Source of the DNA: Verrucomicrobiales bacterium
GTDB taxonomy: Bacteria; Verrucomicrobiota; Verrucomicrobiia; Limisphaerales; JAYPXF01
Assembly (NCBI GenBank): GCA_002715965.1
Contig: PBAL01000018.1
Coordinates: 14,937-78,936 of the forward strand
Length of the DNA stretch: 64,000 nucleotides
Reading direction: 5' to 3'
The first letter of the stretch is position 1. Every line of letters begins with the position of its first letter. Below are positions 17,040 through 26,584 of the stretch, in pieces. The translations under genes were made by a program, and so were the position numbers. The notes below the pieces were generated by a model, which was not told the DNA's origin, ran no database searches, and saw nothing but the letters and a program-made list of their open reading frames with translations.

Positions 17040-19637
17040 TCAGTTCGACGCGACACGTAGGCTGTCTCGTTCGGGCGTGCGATAGAGAAAGGCATCGGAG
17101 GTGACGAGGGATTTGATAAGCGCTTTCATGCTGCCACCGTTGTTGCGGTATGCCTTGTGTGCGGCCTGGAGAACCGGTGCGTCGTTGATCGTTTCGTTGC
17201 GGCCCATCCAGAAGCGGAAGGCGTGGCGGACGAAGACCTGTTCAACACGTTCGCTGTTCGCGAGCTTTTCAATCATTTGGATGGCGTTCTCGACGGGGCC
17301 GTCCAACTCGGGATCACCAGAGTCGATGATCTTGCCGGTGGTGTTGACAGCTTCGTCCAGCTCCGTGGTGCGAAAGAGACCGGCGTGGTTGTACATCTCG
17401 AACGGCAGGCCCAGGGGGTCCATCTTCTCGTGGCAGGTCCAGCAGTATTTCTCCTGTGTCACGCGCATGCGGTGTCGCAAGGTGGTATTGGGTTCGTCCG
17501 GAAGCATGGCATCCACGGTAATGGGCACATCGGGGATTCCTCCGCCGAGGAGTCGCTCGCGAATCCAACGGCCACGGTGAATGGCGTGGTTGTCCATGGC
17601 ATCAGAGTGCGAGACCAACCATGATGGATGCGTGAGAATTCCCATGCGCTGGCCCACCGGTGCGTCCGCAAGGGTGCGTTCGGGTCTCATTGAGCCGTTG
17701 CCAAAGGAGCGACGGCTGACTCGGGCATAGATGCGGCCGCCTTTCAATTCTGCAGTGGCGACCTCGACGTTGATATTGCTGCGCTTGCGCTTGCGGTCCC
17801 GTTCGAGACGTTTCTTGCTTGCTTCGAGTTTCTTCTTTTCCCCTTCCAGCTCCTTCTCGGCAGAGCGTTCCAAGGACTTGTTCTTCAATTCCTTCTTCAC
17901 CTCGGCAAGCCGTGCTTCAGCGGTATCAAGCTCCATCTGGATTTCCTTTACCAAGCGCGCGTCTTCCTCCTTCTTCCTGACAACCGCCTCTTTCCGTTCT
18001 CCAGGAGTGTGTTTGCGGCCGAAGTAGATTCGGTCATTTCCGGTAGACACAACCTTTTGAGTGGTTAGGAGCTCTTTGAGGACGTCTTTGTCTTCTCCGA
18101 GAACAAGTTCAATCAGGCGGTCCGTGCTGGCCGCAGCGTCGAACATCGCGCGGTAATGAGAAGTGCCACGGGTGGAAGCTCCTGTGCGAGCCAAAGCGGC
18201 AGTGTCTTTGCAGATATAACCGGCAAGGTCGTGATCGAAGAAGTCGCGGAAGAACCTAAGGATGCGTGGTTTGCGAATGCTCTCATCGTCAAGCATCCGG
18301 GCAACTTCCCGGGCCACGTCTTCTCGCGTGCGCATGCGTCCATCCAAGACGGCCTGACGAAGTTGCTCGTCGGGCTTGATATAGCGGAGGGCGTGATTCA
18401 CTGCCAAACCAAGTTCCCAGTCCTGAAGCATGGCCCTTCCGTGATGATCGGGCTTGCCGTGTTCGACCAGTTCGGGTCGGAACAATGCATCTCGATCGAG
18501 GAAGATTGCGCTCAGGCCCATGATGACGCCGTCTTTCTTGCCGACTTTTGAGATCGAGTCTTTGACGATCTCAAGGTAATCGGCGGATTCGTTCTTGTTT
18601 GGGGGACGAAATGTCAGTGCTTCGAAAAGGTAATTGACGGCGGCCAGAAGGCGTTTGTCGGTGACACCGGGATCCTTCAGCAATTCGTAAACCGGGGTCA
18701 GCGGTCGAACAATCTTGGTGCTGTAGGTGATGGCTGTCGGAAGGCCGCGAAGATCGCCCTCGGGTTTGACCGCATCGTAAGTCTTTGGATCGTCGGTGAT
18801 CTGTTCGGGCATTCCCACCAAGCTGAGCGGGCCGTATGCCATGTATTCGAGGATGTCTTCCGCCTTGCCGAGAATCTGCGTGGCCTCGGCACTGTTGACG
18901 GTGTAGAAGTCCGGATAATTCTCCAAGCCGTGTTTGCGCGCTGAGGAAAGGACCACCGGCACGCTCTTCACGGCTGTCGCGTAGGCAACCGTCCCACCCT
19001 CCCAACGAGTAATTCGGTCCGTTCCGAAGTAGAGTTTCAGTTCACCGCCGTGGTTTGAAGGTACAACGTCACCGTGGGTGCGCACGCCGGGCTTCTCTGG
19101 GTCATATTTTGGCTCCGTGTTGATCAACTCATTGAGCCGCGTGATGTGTTCCTGCGGAGTGACGCGCCAGATGCGCGCCGGGGAAGAGGTTGGTTTTAAC
19201 TGAATTCCATCGGGCAACGGGCTGAAGAGAAGATCGTGATCGACGTAGTTGCCCTTGTGCGGATCAAGGTGCGCGTGAAATCCGCCCTTGTCCTCCATCA
19301 CGTGTTTCAGTTCACCTACGATCCAATCCGAGAAGCGAAGCCGATCAACGATTTCCACCGACTTCCTTTTCGGGGGCATCTCTTGAAGCGTGACCTGTGC
19401 CCAGACTGACTTCCAAGTCGCGGCGTTGATTTCGTCCACTTTCCCTAGCTTGACCAAAGAAAGATTCCCCTTCTTGGAATCATCGTCGTGGCAATCGAAG
19501 CAGTGTTCCTCCAGGAACGCCTTGGCAAAATTTTTGAACTTCCCGCGGATGGGTTCGCCTGGGACATAGACGTCGGCGGCCCGGGCTCCCGCGCCGATGA
19601 AGGCCGCCACCACAAGGGTGAGGGACAACTTGTTCAC
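17040..19637 (-). CDS. DUF1592/DUF1588/DUF1585 cytochrome-type protein
   Basis: 865 residues with a signal peptide ([20 protein letters not shown]). A planctomycete-type cytochrome c motif C-F-D-C-H lies near residue 46. DUF1587/DUF1595/DUF1592-like regions follow, then a DUF1588 region with H-P-S-W-L-V-S-H-S and a second haem-type motif C-W-T-C-H, and a DUF1585 C-terminus. Function in this family is unproven; they are secreted and thought to be redox proteins. Residues about 545-625 are a highly charged Lys/Glu/Arg stretch predicted by eye to be a coiled coil, inserted between the DUF1592 and DUF1588 parts. The start overlaps the end of the DUF1552 gene by 4 nt, so the pair is coupled. Confidence 0.88.
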   Translation of the reverse strand: MNKLSLTLVVAAFIGAGARAADVYVPGEPIRGKFKNFAKAFLEEHCFDCHDDDSKKGNLSLVKLGKVDEINAATWKSVWAQVTLQEMPPKRKSVEIVDRLRFSDWIVGELKHVMEDKGGFHAHLDPHKGNYVDHDLLFSPLPDGIQLKPTSSPARIWRVTPQEHITRLNELINTEPKYDPEKPGVRTHGDVVPSNHGGELKLYFGTDRITRWEGGTVAYATAVKSVPVVLSSARKHGLENYPDFYTVNSAEATQILGKAEDILEYMAYGPLSLVGMPEQITDDPKTYDAVKPEGDLRGLPTAITYSTKIVRPLTPVYELLKDPGVTDKRLLAAVNYLFEALTFRPPNKNESADYLEIVKDSISKVGKKDGVIMGLSAIFLDRDALFRPELVEHGKPDHHGRAMLQDWELGLAVNHALRYIKPDEQLRQAVLDGRMRTREDVAREVARMLDDESIRKPRILRFFRDFFDHDLAGYICKDTAALARTGASTRGTSHYRAMFDAAASTDRLIELVLGEDKDVLKELLTTQKVVSTGNDRIYFGRKHTPGERKEAVVRKKEEDARLVKEIQMELDTAEARLAEVKKELKNKSLERSAEKELEGEKKKLEASKKRLERDRKRKRSNINVEVATAELKGGRIYARVSRRSFGNGSMRPERTLADAPVGQRMGILTHPSWLVSHSDAMDNHAIHRGRWIRERLLGGGIPDVPITVDAMLPDEPNTTLRHRMRVTQEKYCWTCHEKMDPLGLPFEMYNHAGLFRTTELDEAVNTTGKIIDSGDPELDGPVENAIQMIEKLANSERVEQVFVRHAFRFWMGRNETINDAPVLQAAHKAYRNNGGSMKALIKSLVTSDAFLYRTPERDSLRVASN

Positions 19638-20959
19638 GCCAGAATTTCTTTGAGAGGACCGCTGCCGGAATCGAATTTCTTCGCCAACTTCTCGCTCATG
19701 TTGAAGCGCTCACAGTTTACGCCAGCTGAGCGAAGGAGGGTCGTGTAAAGAGCGTTTATCGGACGCGTGCCGTCCAGCTGAGTAAAGCAGCCAGTCTTGA
19801 ACGCGCCGTTGCAGTTGCCCAAGAGCATGACCGGCCAAGTCTTGCCGCTGGTGTGTTGAGCATCCGCGTTATTGCTGGTGTAAACGATGAGAGTGTTATC
19901 CATCATCGTTCCGCTGCCTTCAGGAACGCCTTCCAGCTCTTGCATGAGTTTGACCAACATGCGGCTGTTGTACTGGCGGATCTTAACCCAGATAGGATTA
20001 TCCGGTTGTTTCATGTGACCAAGGTTGTGGCCCTGTTGCTCAACGCCGAGACCTTTCCATGCACCGAAGATTTCACCGCGACCCGAACCGATGGTCAGCA
20101 CACTCGTGATCCCCGACTTCAGTGCCGAAACTCCGAGGTCGAGCAGCCGGTCGTGCCAGTCAGTTTCGAATTCCGGATTCGCATAGCCATCATCAACGGC
20201 GGGGGCAAATTCTCGCAGGTGTTCGGAAACTCCGCCGAGCCGTTCGCGCAAGCCGTTGATGTCATTGAAACCCTGAACGTAGTGACCGTAGCGCTGCTTC
20301 GCCGCACCGCGGAGCGAATCACCCTTGGCCGCTGCCAGTTTTTCGATTCGATCGAACATGCTCGAACGAGCCTCATGCTGTTTCCGGATATCGCCCTTGG
20401 AGATGCCTCCGTAAAGCATCTGGTAGAGGTGGTTCGGATTGGAATGCATGAAGATCGGCTGGCCGGCGCCACTCGCAGAGAGATTCGCAACCGTCGGCTT
20501 CGCACGCATGTTCTCAATGGAGTCCATGCCGATACAGAGATGCGGGAGAAGCGTTTCCGGCAGCACTTTGCTCAGTTCGTAGTCGATCGTTGACCCGCTG
20601 GGAGGCACACCGTCACTTCCGCGATAGCCGCCGAGAGCACCAAAGAACGCGCTGTGCGAGGGACTGGTATGGACGCCGTGCAAACCATTGATGATGTGCA
20701 GGCGCTCCCGGTATGGCTGGAGGGCCCGGATTGGTTCCGGCAGCTTGGCATTTGCCAGCGAACCGCTGTTGCTCATGCCGGACGGAATACAGGTCTTCGG
20801 ATCGAAGCCCTGATTCTGCATAAAGAAAATGATGCGTTTGGGAGCACCGCTCACCGCCGTCTTGGCGGCCTGAGCAATTCCCGGAAACATGGACGATCCA
20901 ATGGCTGCACTCGCGGTGGCCGCCATTCCCTTGAGCAGATTTCTGCGATTGAGACTCAT
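19634..20959 (-). CDS. DUF1552 protein with Tat signal
   Basis: 441 residues. The N-terminus has the twin-arginine signal L-N-R-R-N-L-L-K-G followed by a hydrophobic stretch ending in A-Q-A. The body matches DUF1552 (sulfatase/alkaline-phosphatase-like superfold): I-I-F-F-M-Q-N-Q-G, the [13 protein letters not shown] segment, G-S-T-I-D-Y-E-L, and late [16 protein letters not shown]. In planctomycetes and verrucomicrobia it is normally paired with a DUF1592 cytochrome protein, as here, and the Tat signal implies folding with a cofactor before export. Catalytic role unknown. Confidence 0.9.
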   Translation of the reverse strand: MSLNRRNLLKGMAATASAAIGSSMFPGIAQAAKTAVSGAPKRIIFFMQNQGFDPKTCIPSGMSNSGSLANAKLPEPIRALQPYRERLHIINGLHGVHTSPSHSAFFGALGGYRGSDGVPPSGSTIDYELSKVLPETLLPHLCIGMDSIENMRAKPTVANLSASGAGQPIFMHSNPNHLYQMLYGGISKGDIRKQHEARSSMFDRIEKLAAAKGDSLRGAAKQRYGHYVQGFNDINGLRERLGGVSEHLREFAPAVDDGYANPEFETDWHDRLLDLGVSALKSGITSVLTIGSGRGEIFGAWKGLGVEQQGHNLGHMKQPDNPIWVKIRQYNSRMLVKLMQELEGVPEGSGTMMDNTLIVYTSNNADAQHTSGKTWPVMLLGNCNGAFKTGCFTQLDGTRPINALYTTLLRSAGVNCERFNMSEKLAKKFDSGSGPLKEILA

Positions 20960-21047
20960 GTCTTGCTTTGGACTGTCGTAAAAGACGGATTATTGCACGA
21001 TTAATTCGAATTACCAGCTTTGCTTCTTGGGCGAAAACACCCGGCGC

Positions 21048-21800
21048 TCAGAACAATTGTGGGGAAAACGTCGCTCGAGCCACCGTCCAGACGCAGACCC
21101 GTCCGGCACGAGCCTTCTTGAGCACCTGAGCGCAGGCACTTGTCGTCGCCCCCGTGGTCAACACGTCATCCACCAAAACGAATGAACGTCCCTCCACGTC
21201 GCCTTCCCGTTTCAATGAGAATGCGCTCTTCACATTCTCAGTTCTCTGCTTGCGCGTGAGCCGAGTCTGGGTTTGCGTCGCGACCACCCGGGCAAGCCGA
21301 TTTCGACCAAGTGGAATTCCTGTACTTTCACTCAAATATCCGCTTATCTGCACCGCCTGATTGAACTCGCGTTCCCGCAATTTTCGACTGTGTAACGGCA
21401 CTGGAACGATCTCATCCCATCCCCCACCCGCCAATTCAGGACCGGCCTTTCGGAGCAGCAAACCACCGAGAAAGTTCCCGAAGAATCTCGCGCGGTCGTA
21501 CTTGAAACGATGGATGATCTCCCGAAGGAACTCATCTGCATGAACCGCACTGCGCGCCTGATCAAACTTCAAACTGATCTCCTTGCAGTTCGAGCATTCA
21601 AAGGCCTGGTTGATCTCGCCTTCAAACCGCAACCCGCACTTCTGGCAGAATGGTTCCTCTACAAAGCGCACGTTCTGCCAGCAATCCGCGCACAGATAGC
21701 CTTCGTCCGGACCAGCCCGACGTTCGCTGCAAACCTGGCAAACCTCGGGAAAGATGAAATGCGCGGCAGCGTTACCCCAGAGCGTCAAACTCTCCTTCAT
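21048..21800 (-). CDS. comF: ComF-family phosphoribosyltransferase-like protein
   Basis: About 250 residues from the ATG at 21800 (MKESLTLWGNAAAHF). The N-terminal zinc-finger part has C-Q-V-C, C-A-D-C, C-Q-K-C and C-S-N-C pairs. The C-terminal part is a type I phosphoribosyltransferase fold with P-V-P-L-H and the PRPP-binding signature F-V-L-V-D-D-V-L-T-T-G-A-T. ComF proteins take part in DNA uptake and transformation; in other species they act with the ssDNA machinery. No other competence genes are present here. It overlaps the upstream CPBP gene by 29 nt, so the two are probably co-translated. Confidence 0.9.
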   Translation of the reverse strand: MKESLTLWGNAAAHFIFPEVCQVCSERRAGPDEGYLCADCWQNVRFVEEPFCQKCGLRFEGEINQAFECSNCKEISLKFDQARSAVHADEFLREIIHRFKYDRARFFGNFLGGLLLRKAGPELAGGGWDEIVPVPLHSRKLREREFNQAVQISGYLSESTGIPLGRNRLARVVATQTQTRLTRKQRTENVKSAFSLKREGDVEGRSFVLVDDVLTTGATTSACAQVLKKARAGRVCVWTVARATFSPQLF

Positions 21801-22698
21801 CCATTTCCTCCTTTCTTGGAACGAAAAAGTTGTACTGCCAAAGCGCAAGCCACGTGAGCGACAGCGCAATCAAAGAGAACCAGCCGTCGATCAACTTCCC
21901 AGTCCCCCAAATCCACGCATTCGCATCCGGAGATTCACGGGTGAAGAACTTGAAAGTCTTCAGCCAAAAGATCCACGCCGCGTGAACGCCGAAGGAGAAG
22001 TAAAGACTGCCCGTTGTCCTGACGGCCATGGCGAGAATCATTCCGGCCACGAGCAGACTGAAGAAACCCGGAACGACCATCTGCCAATCGGCGAAGCCAC
22101 CCATCATCTTCGGAAGAATCGCCAGACCGGAACTCCAGATCACCTCCCCTTCGTGGCGTGTCCGTTCGAAGAAGTGCACCAGTGCGTAAACCAAACTGCT
22201 GAACAATGCGGCACCCCAGAACGTTCCATGTTTTCGCAGGGCCCCGAAAAGCACGCCGCGAAACACCGATTCTTCCAATAACGACACGAGGACCGCTGCT
22301 CCCACCGCATTGCCAAAATGTTTGAAGATCTTTCCTGATTCCTCCGGCCAGGCCCACATGCGTTGCCCGCTTCCCACACACATGATCGCTGGCAACGCAA
22401 GAGAAACGAAACCCACGCAGAACCCTACGATCAACATTCGGCGCCAGGTTACGGTTTTGCACCAACCCGCTTCGAAAGCGCTTAATTTCGCGAGTTTTGA
22501 CAGAGGCCAGAGCCCGACGATCGCGAGTACGAGAAAACACCGATTGACATACCGATGGAAAGGCTGATAAGCGAGTTTCTCAAGGAACGGTAGATGTTCC
22601 GATGCCCCCCCGACCAAGGCATGCAATATCGGCGCGAGCAGTGCTCCGCCGATAAAAACAGTAACAAAGTAGAGGGTCAGTGCCGTTGACAGCCGCAT
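21772..22698 (-). CDS. CPBP-family (Abi) intramembrane metalloprotease
   Basis: About 308 residues from the ATG at 22698; an ATG at 22737 would add 13 residues before the first membrane helix. Several hydrophobic helices are visible. The CPBP motif E-E-S-V-F-R-G-V-L-F-G (glutamates and arginine of the EExxxR motif) is followed about 25 residues later by V-Y-A-L-V-H-F with the metal-binding His, and a third region has F-G-V-H-A-A-W. Family members are CAAX-prenyl-protease-like intramembrane proteases, some of which give bacteriocin self-immunity. Target unknown. It overlaps comF. Confidence 0.85.
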   Translation of the reverse strand: MRLSTALTLYFVTVFIGGALLAPILHALVGGASEHLPFLEKLAYQPFHRYVNRCFLVLAIVGLWPLSKLAKLSAFEAGWCKTVTWRRMLIVGFCVGFVSLALPAIMCVGSGQRMWAWPEESGKIFKHFGNAVGAAVLVSLLEESVFRGVLFGALRKHGTFWGAALFSSLVYALVHFFERTRHEGEVIWSSGLAILPKMMGGFADWQMVVPGFFSLLVAGMILAMAVRTTGSLYFSFGVHAAWIFWLKTFKFFTRESPDANAWIWGTGKLIDGWFSLIALSLTWLALWQYNFFVPRKEEMDEGEFDALG

Positions 22699-22850
22699 TC
22701 CCTGATTTAAGCGGACGTGGTTGATCCGCCAAGGCAATTGAATTTAGGAACCTGTTGGTATGAAGCCTGCTTAGTGTTCGAAAACTGATTTGCACACCGA
22801 GAGTCAACTTGGCTCAACCGATAGATACCGTGTTAAGAAATATTAGTGAG

Positions 22851-23720
22851 ATGGCAGTCGCGTCGAATGGTAACGGAAAAAAATGGCATGCTTCCGCGCC
22901 AGAACCATTTGGTCCGTTTTACCTCCACGAACTGATCAACAAAGGGGGCATGTCCGAAATCTGGACTGCAACCGATGAAGACGGACAGCACTTCGCCGTC
23001 AGGCGCATCCAAAGCGGACTGAAAGGCGGGTTCTTCAAGAGTTCCGAAGAAAAAACGTTTGAGAACGGCTGCAAGATCCTCCAAGCCGTTCACGATCATC
23101 CCTACGTCATTGACTACCTCGATCACGGGCGGATCCAAAAGCGACCATATTTGCTGATGCAGTATGTTGAGGGCGCGAACCTCAAACAACTAATCGGTCG
23201 CCATGACCCCGTCCTGTCGGAGTTTTTGGGCAACATTCTCATCGACACCGCCGAAGGGCTCGATCACATCCATGATCAGGGATACATGCACCTGGATATC
23301 AAACCGGAGAATGTGATGGTCACGCCCAATGGGGATATCCGCATCTGCGATTTCGATCTCGCACTACCCCGGCCCAAGAAGCCGATCAAGCGCAAGACAA
23401 ATGCGGGGACGGCCGCATACATGGCTCCGGAGCAGTTGATGAAACAACCGCTCGATCATCGCGCAGACATCTTTTCGTTCGGGGTGATGATGTACGAAAT
23501 CCTGACCTTCCGGAAACCCTACGACGGTGACACGGTTGAAGAAGTCCTCCGTCGCCAGATGGATCCGAAATACGAGATCCCCCCTCCCCGCTCGTTCAAC
23601 GACGACATACCCATTGCGCTACAAAACATCGTGATGAAATGCCTCAACCACGATGCCGACACGCGCTACGTGGTGACGACACAGTTGGTCAAGGAACTGC
23701 ACAAGGCACTCTACATCTGA
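22851..23720 (+). CDS. Ser/Thr protein kinase-like protein with altered catalytic residues
   Basis: 289 residues from the ATG at 22851; a TTG at 22809 would add 14. The Hanks-type fold is complete: the Gly loop N-K-G-G-M-S-E-I-W (residues 30-38), the catalytic-loop H-L-D-I-K-P-E-N (147-154), the metal-binding D-F-D (167-169), A-P-E (192-194) and D-I-F-S-F-G-V-M-M-Y. Two points are odd. The ATP-anchoring Lys of the V-A-x-K motif is Arg (F-A-V-R, residue 51). The DFG glycine is Asp and the HRD arginine is Leu. It may be a weak or inactive kinase. There is no transmembrane or sensor domain, so it would be cytosolic and regulated by partners. Confidence 0.88.
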   Translation: MAVASNGNGKKWHASAPEPFGPFYLHELINKGGMSEIWTATDEDGQHFAVRRIQSGLKGGFFKSSEEKTFENGCKILQAVHDHPYVIDYLDHGRIQKRPYLLMQYVEGANLKQLIGRHDPVLSEFLGNILIDTAEGLDHIHDQGYMHLDIKPENVMVTPNGDIRICDFDLALPRPKKPIKRKTNAGTAAYMAPEQLMKQPLDHRADIFSFGVMMYEILTFRKPYDGDTVEEVLRRQMDPKYEIPPPRSFNDDIPIALQNIVMKCLNHDADTRYVVTTQLVKELHKALYI

Positions 23721-23848
23721 GCAACTCGGACCGAATACGGCGTTCGTCTGAGTTACTGCCTCCAGCCCAGCCTTGCCCCGTTCGTCAAGAGTCCGCAACT
23801 TTCTCACAGGTCTGGTGCATGCAGACATGGAACGGTTTCCGGAGAGAC

Positions 23849-24036
23849 ATGAACGAAATTCCATCACGCATTCGCAGCCACGTGACGCGTGGACTCGTCG
23901 TGCTCGGCTTGGGGCAATTCACCATCCACGCCGAACTGAGGCCGCGGATGTTCCTCGAATCAACCTTAGGGACCTCAGGGGGAACTCCACCAATACTGTC
24001 CAAGATGTCCTCGATCTCATTCGGCGATCAGGATGA
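23849..24036 (+). pseudogene. Possible frameshifted small gene after the kinase
   Basis: The gap 23721-24032 holds coding-like sequence but no clean gene. From an ATG at 23849, preceded by GGAGAG, one frame gives about 30 residues with a hydrophobic run (R-G-L-V-V-L-G-L-G-Q-F-T-I). A second frame then gives E-A-A-D-V-P-R-I-N-L-R-D-L-R-G-N and L-D-L-I-R-R-S-G, whose TGA overlaps the ATG of the next gene (ATGA). The purine-first codon pattern changes frame near 23935. I do not recognise the product. It may be a broken gene or two unrelated scraps. Confidence 0.35.
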
Positions 24037-24566
24037 CCACTTCCCCCAAAGAACACTGGAAACGAATCGGGATACTGACGGTAAACGCGCTTCTTGATTG
24101 CGAGGCGGAATTCGATGCAGACAAGTCCAAAGCCCTTCTGAATAACAACGAGAAGTTCATCCGGCTGATATTCGAAACCAATCAGCCGATCGCGTTTCGC
24201 TCAAAGCATCTTGGAAAACTGGGCGCATCTGAAATCTGGCTGCCCACGACCTATTGGCACAAAATCCTGGTGAAGACATCGGAGGGACTCAGCATTTTCA
24301 GCACGAACCAGATCCTCAACGCACGATCGTTCGAACTCATTGGAAAGCTCACCGGATTGAAATCGTTGCCCATCCACTCAGACAAGGTCGAGATGAAGGG
24401 GCGCGGGCTGTTGGCCAATATCCCGAACCTGCGTGAGTTGAGCATCTCCTCCTTCCTGAAGCACGACAGCGAGGCGACCAAGGAATTACTCAAACCGTTT
24501 GCCAAGCACGAACTGAAGATGCACGACTGCGGCTTCGACCTAAAGATCGAGTCCCCTGAGGAGTGA
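24033..24566 (+). CDS. Hypothetical protein, weakly leucine-rich-repeat-like
   Basis: 177 residues, no signal peptide or membrane segment. The second half has loosely spaced leucine segments (K-L-T-G-L-K-S-L, L-L-A-N-I-P-N-L-R-E-L-S-I) that resemble a degenerate leucine-rich repeat, but there are too few repeats to be sure. It is Trp/Cys poor with a mixed charge. Its ATG overlaps the stop of the preceding small frame, suggesting coupling to whatever once stood there. It ends 14 nt from the end of the convergent hydrolase gene. I cannot assign a function. Confidence 0.6.
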   Translation: MTTSPKEHWKRIGILTVNALLDCEAEFDADKSKALLNNNEKFIRLIFETNQPIAFRSKHLGKLGASEIWLPTTYWHKILVKTSEGLSIFSTNQILNARSFELIGKLTGLKSLPIHSDKVEMKGRGLLANIPNLRELSISSFLKHDSEATKELLKPFAKHELKMHDCGFDLKIESPEE

Positions 24567-24580
24567 ACGAACAGCAGGGA

Positions 24581-25675
24581 TCAGGGCTTGCCAAGGTGCT
24601 TCTCGAACAGACCGTATGCTTTCTCCCGCATTTCGACCGGGAAGTTGTGCCCACAGTCCGGGTGCTCGACGATCAGGTTTTTCTTCTTCCCATGGAGTCC
24701 ATAGACCGCTGAAGCAGCCTTTGCCACACGATCCACGCTCTTCCAACGAAAGTTGCCATCACCAAGGGGCGCACAGATGAAACACACACGTGGGGCAAGC
24801 GCAGCGATCATCTCGTGAAAATCGTAAGGGATATCATTCAGCCTCCCGCGGAAGTCTGCGAGTTTCGGCATGTAACGCACCTGGCACCAGCCTTGCCCGG
24901 GAAACCATCGTTTCTCGTTGCCATCGTAGTAATCGATGTAGGCATCCAAACCGCAGCTCGAGACGACGACCTTGATGCGTTCATCAAACACCGCCGTGTA
25001 GACAGAATTGTGACCGCCGAGCGAATGCCCGATCGTGCCAAAACCCTTGCTTGAATCCACGAACGGCAGGGATTCCAAATAATCCAGTCCGCGGATGTTG
25101 TCCCAGATGGCCTTCATGGTTCCGCTTTCATGTCCCAGCTCCAGCACCTTCGGCCAATAGTTGGCCAGCATCGGGTAGCTGGGGGAAAAGGTCACAAACC
25201 CGCGCTCCGCGAGTTCCTTCGCATACTGCCGTCCTTCCCGGCCACCCAACCCAAGAACCACCTTGTGCCCCACCTTATTATCCGTTGGATGCAGGCAAAG
25301 CACTGCCGGAACCTTCTTCTTTCCAGCCAATGCAACCTTGGGAATGCAAAGGTAGGCGGGCGTCCTGACACCCGGTTCCGTCGCGTAGGTGATCAATCTC
25401 CGGACATAGCTCCCGCAATCCACTTCCTCTTCGATCTTCACCTCTACGGACACGCGTTTCTCATGGCCTGGCAACTTGCCCATCACGCTTTGCATTGCCT
25501 CCAAAATTTCCGAATGCCGGCGTTTCCACTGTTCAGGAGACATTGCCGTCTTCACCTCGCCTGCCTCGCGATAAAGCAACACATTCTTCCGAGGGAGGCG
25601 TTCGGACGTCGATTCAGCCGCAGATATGTAAATAATAGACAGGCTCAGGGCCAAGCAAGACTGGATGAATTTCAT
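24581..25675 (-). CDS. Secreted alpha/beta hydrolase (acetyl-xylan-esterase / dienelactone-hydrolase type)
   Basis: About 364 residues from the ATG at 25675, which begins a signal peptide (M-K-F-I-Q-S-C-L-A-L-S-L-S-I-I-Y-I-S-A-A). The alpha/beta hydrolase fold shows P-A-V-L-C-L-H-P-T, the nucleophile elbow G-H-S-L-G-G-H, and a C-terminal catalytic His in H-P-D-C-G-H-N-F-P. This layout is common among exported carbohydrate esterases of the PVC group. Substrate specificity is not visible. An ATG at 25750 would add 25 residues without signal character. It is divergent from rpsT with about 120 bases between. Confidence 0.82.
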   Translation of the reverse strand: MKFIQSCLALSLSIIYISAAESTSERLPRKNVLLYREAGEVKTAMSPEQWKRRHSEILEAMQSVMGKLPGHEKRVSVEVKIEEEVDCGSYVRRLITYATEPGVRTPAYLCIPKVALAGKKKVPAVLCLHPTDNKVGHKVVLGLGGREGRQYAKELAERGFVTFSPSYPMLANYWPKVLELGHESGTMKAIWDNIRGLDYLESLPFVDSSKGFGTIGHSLGGHNSVYTAVFDERIKVVVSSCGLDAYIDYYDGNEKRWFPGQGWCQVRYMPKLADFRGRLNDIPYDFHEMIAALAPRVCFICAPLGDGNFRWKSVDRVAKAASAVYGLHGKKKNLIVEHPDCGHNFPVEMREKAYGLFEKHLGKP

Positions 25676-25733
25676 GCCGGATTTGTAGAGTCGCCCCGCA
25701 TCATACGCAATCCAATCGGGCCGGAAACGGCTG

Positions 25734-25762
25734 TTGACATCAAAATCCATTCCGGTAACGTT
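25734..25762 (+). promoter_or_regulatory. Possible promoter of rpsT
   Basis: TTGACA at 25734-25739 is a perfect -35 hexamer. The best -10 at the usual distance (T-A-A-C-G-T near 25756-25761) is weak. The placement ahead of a strongly expressed ribosomal gene supports it; the -10 does not. Confidence 0.3.
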
Positions 25763-25797
25763 CCGCCCCTTTGCTACAAGAAAGCATCTGAGAATTT

Positions 25798-26061
25798 ATG
25801 CCGAATACCAAGTCAGCTGGAAAACGCATGCGCAGCACGGTTGCGAAGACCGAGCGCAATCGCAACGCCAAGAGTCGGGTTCGTACCCTCGAAAAGAAAT
25901 TCCGTGCACAGGTTACCGCCGGTGAAAAGGAGGCAGCCGCAGCAACGATGAGCCTCGTGTTCTCTGCACTGGACAAAGCATCCAAAGGCGGCTCGCTGCA
26001 CTGGGCCACCGTAAACCGCAAGAAAGCGCGCATCGCAAAGGTGGCAGCCTCTGCGAAGTAA
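25798..26061 (+). CDS. rpsT: 30S ribosomal protein S20
   Basis: 87 residues, normal for S20, which binds 16S rRNA early in assembly of the small subunit. The N-terminus M-P-N-T-K-S-A-G-K-R is characteristic and is followed by R-N-A-K-S-R-V-R-T-L-E-K-K. A central helix precedes the S20 block L-D-K-A-S-K-G-G-S-L-H-W-A-T-V-N-R-K-K-A-R. It is a single gene with its own terminator at 26083-26108. Confidence 0.96.
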   Translation: MPNTKSAGKRMRSTVAKTERNRNAKSRVRTLEKKFRAQVTAGEKEAAAATMSLVFSALDKASKGGSLHWATVNRKKARIAKVAASAK

Positions 26062-26082
26062 TTCGCCCAACAAAGAATTTGC

Positions 26083-26108
26083 AAGCGCCCCCAGCGGGCG
26101 CTTTTTTT
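26083..26108 (+). terminator. Intrinsic terminator of rpsT
   Basis: AAGCGCCC (26083-26090) pairs perfectly with GGGCGCTT (26096-26103) across a CCAGC loop and runs into a stretch of seven T. It lies 21 nt after the rpsT stop. Confidence 0.92.
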
Positions 26109-26480
26109 GTGCCTGTGGATATCGGCGAGAACTCGGATGAATGGGCGCGCGACTGGCGCAAGCGCTTCGTCCGCCGAGTTTTCGGGATTGCACTTTGCCA
26201 TTACTTGGCCTGGCTCGTCTTGGGCGGCTTGCTGTTCCTCTTCGCGGCCCTGCCGGTTGAAGGCGCAGTGGATTGGATCATCCTCCCGTTGACGGATCTC
26301 CGAAGCTGGATCGGTTTCCCACGCGGGTTCTGGCGCTCACTCTGGTTCTCGGAGTATACGCCCCGATTCCTCAATTTCTTCGTTGCCATTCTCACCAGCC
26401 TCTCCTGGGGCCTCGTCTACGCGATCTGGAAGTTTCTGCGAGTCGACGGGCCGCTCCTGCGAACGGTGAATGACAAGTGA
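26109..26480 (+). CDS. Small membrane protein of unknown function
   Basis: About 123 residues if started at the GTG at 26109 (V-P-V-D-I-G-E-N); the frame is open further upstream only through the rpsT terminator. A charged N-terminus (W-A-R-D-W-R-K-R-F-V-R-R) precedes a hydrophobic helix (L-A-W-L-V-L-G-G-L-L-F-L-F). A W/F-rich middle follows, then a second helix (F-F-V-A-I-L-T-S-L-S-W-G-L-V-Y-A-I-W). Two membrane spans with both ends positive suggest an inner-membrane protein. I do not recognise a family, and there is no ATG in frame. Confidence 0.55.
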   Translation: MPVDIGENSDEWARDWRKRFVRRVFGIALCHYLAWLVLGGLLFLFAALPVEGAVDWIILPLTDLRSWIGFPRGFWRSLWFSEYTPRFLNFFVAILTSLSWGLVYAIWKFLRVDGPLLRTVNDK

Positions 26481-26584
26481 GTTGATGCTATCTTCAGGGT
26501 GTTGGAGCTGGTGGTCCGCGTGGGACACCACACGTAGTTTTCCCATCCCCCACCAAGCCAAAGCGACTGCCGCATTGATCACTT

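Noticed and set aside
26079..26108. TTG start for the small membrane protein
   Set aside because: It lies inside the rpsT terminator stem; a GTG at 26109 is more reasonable.
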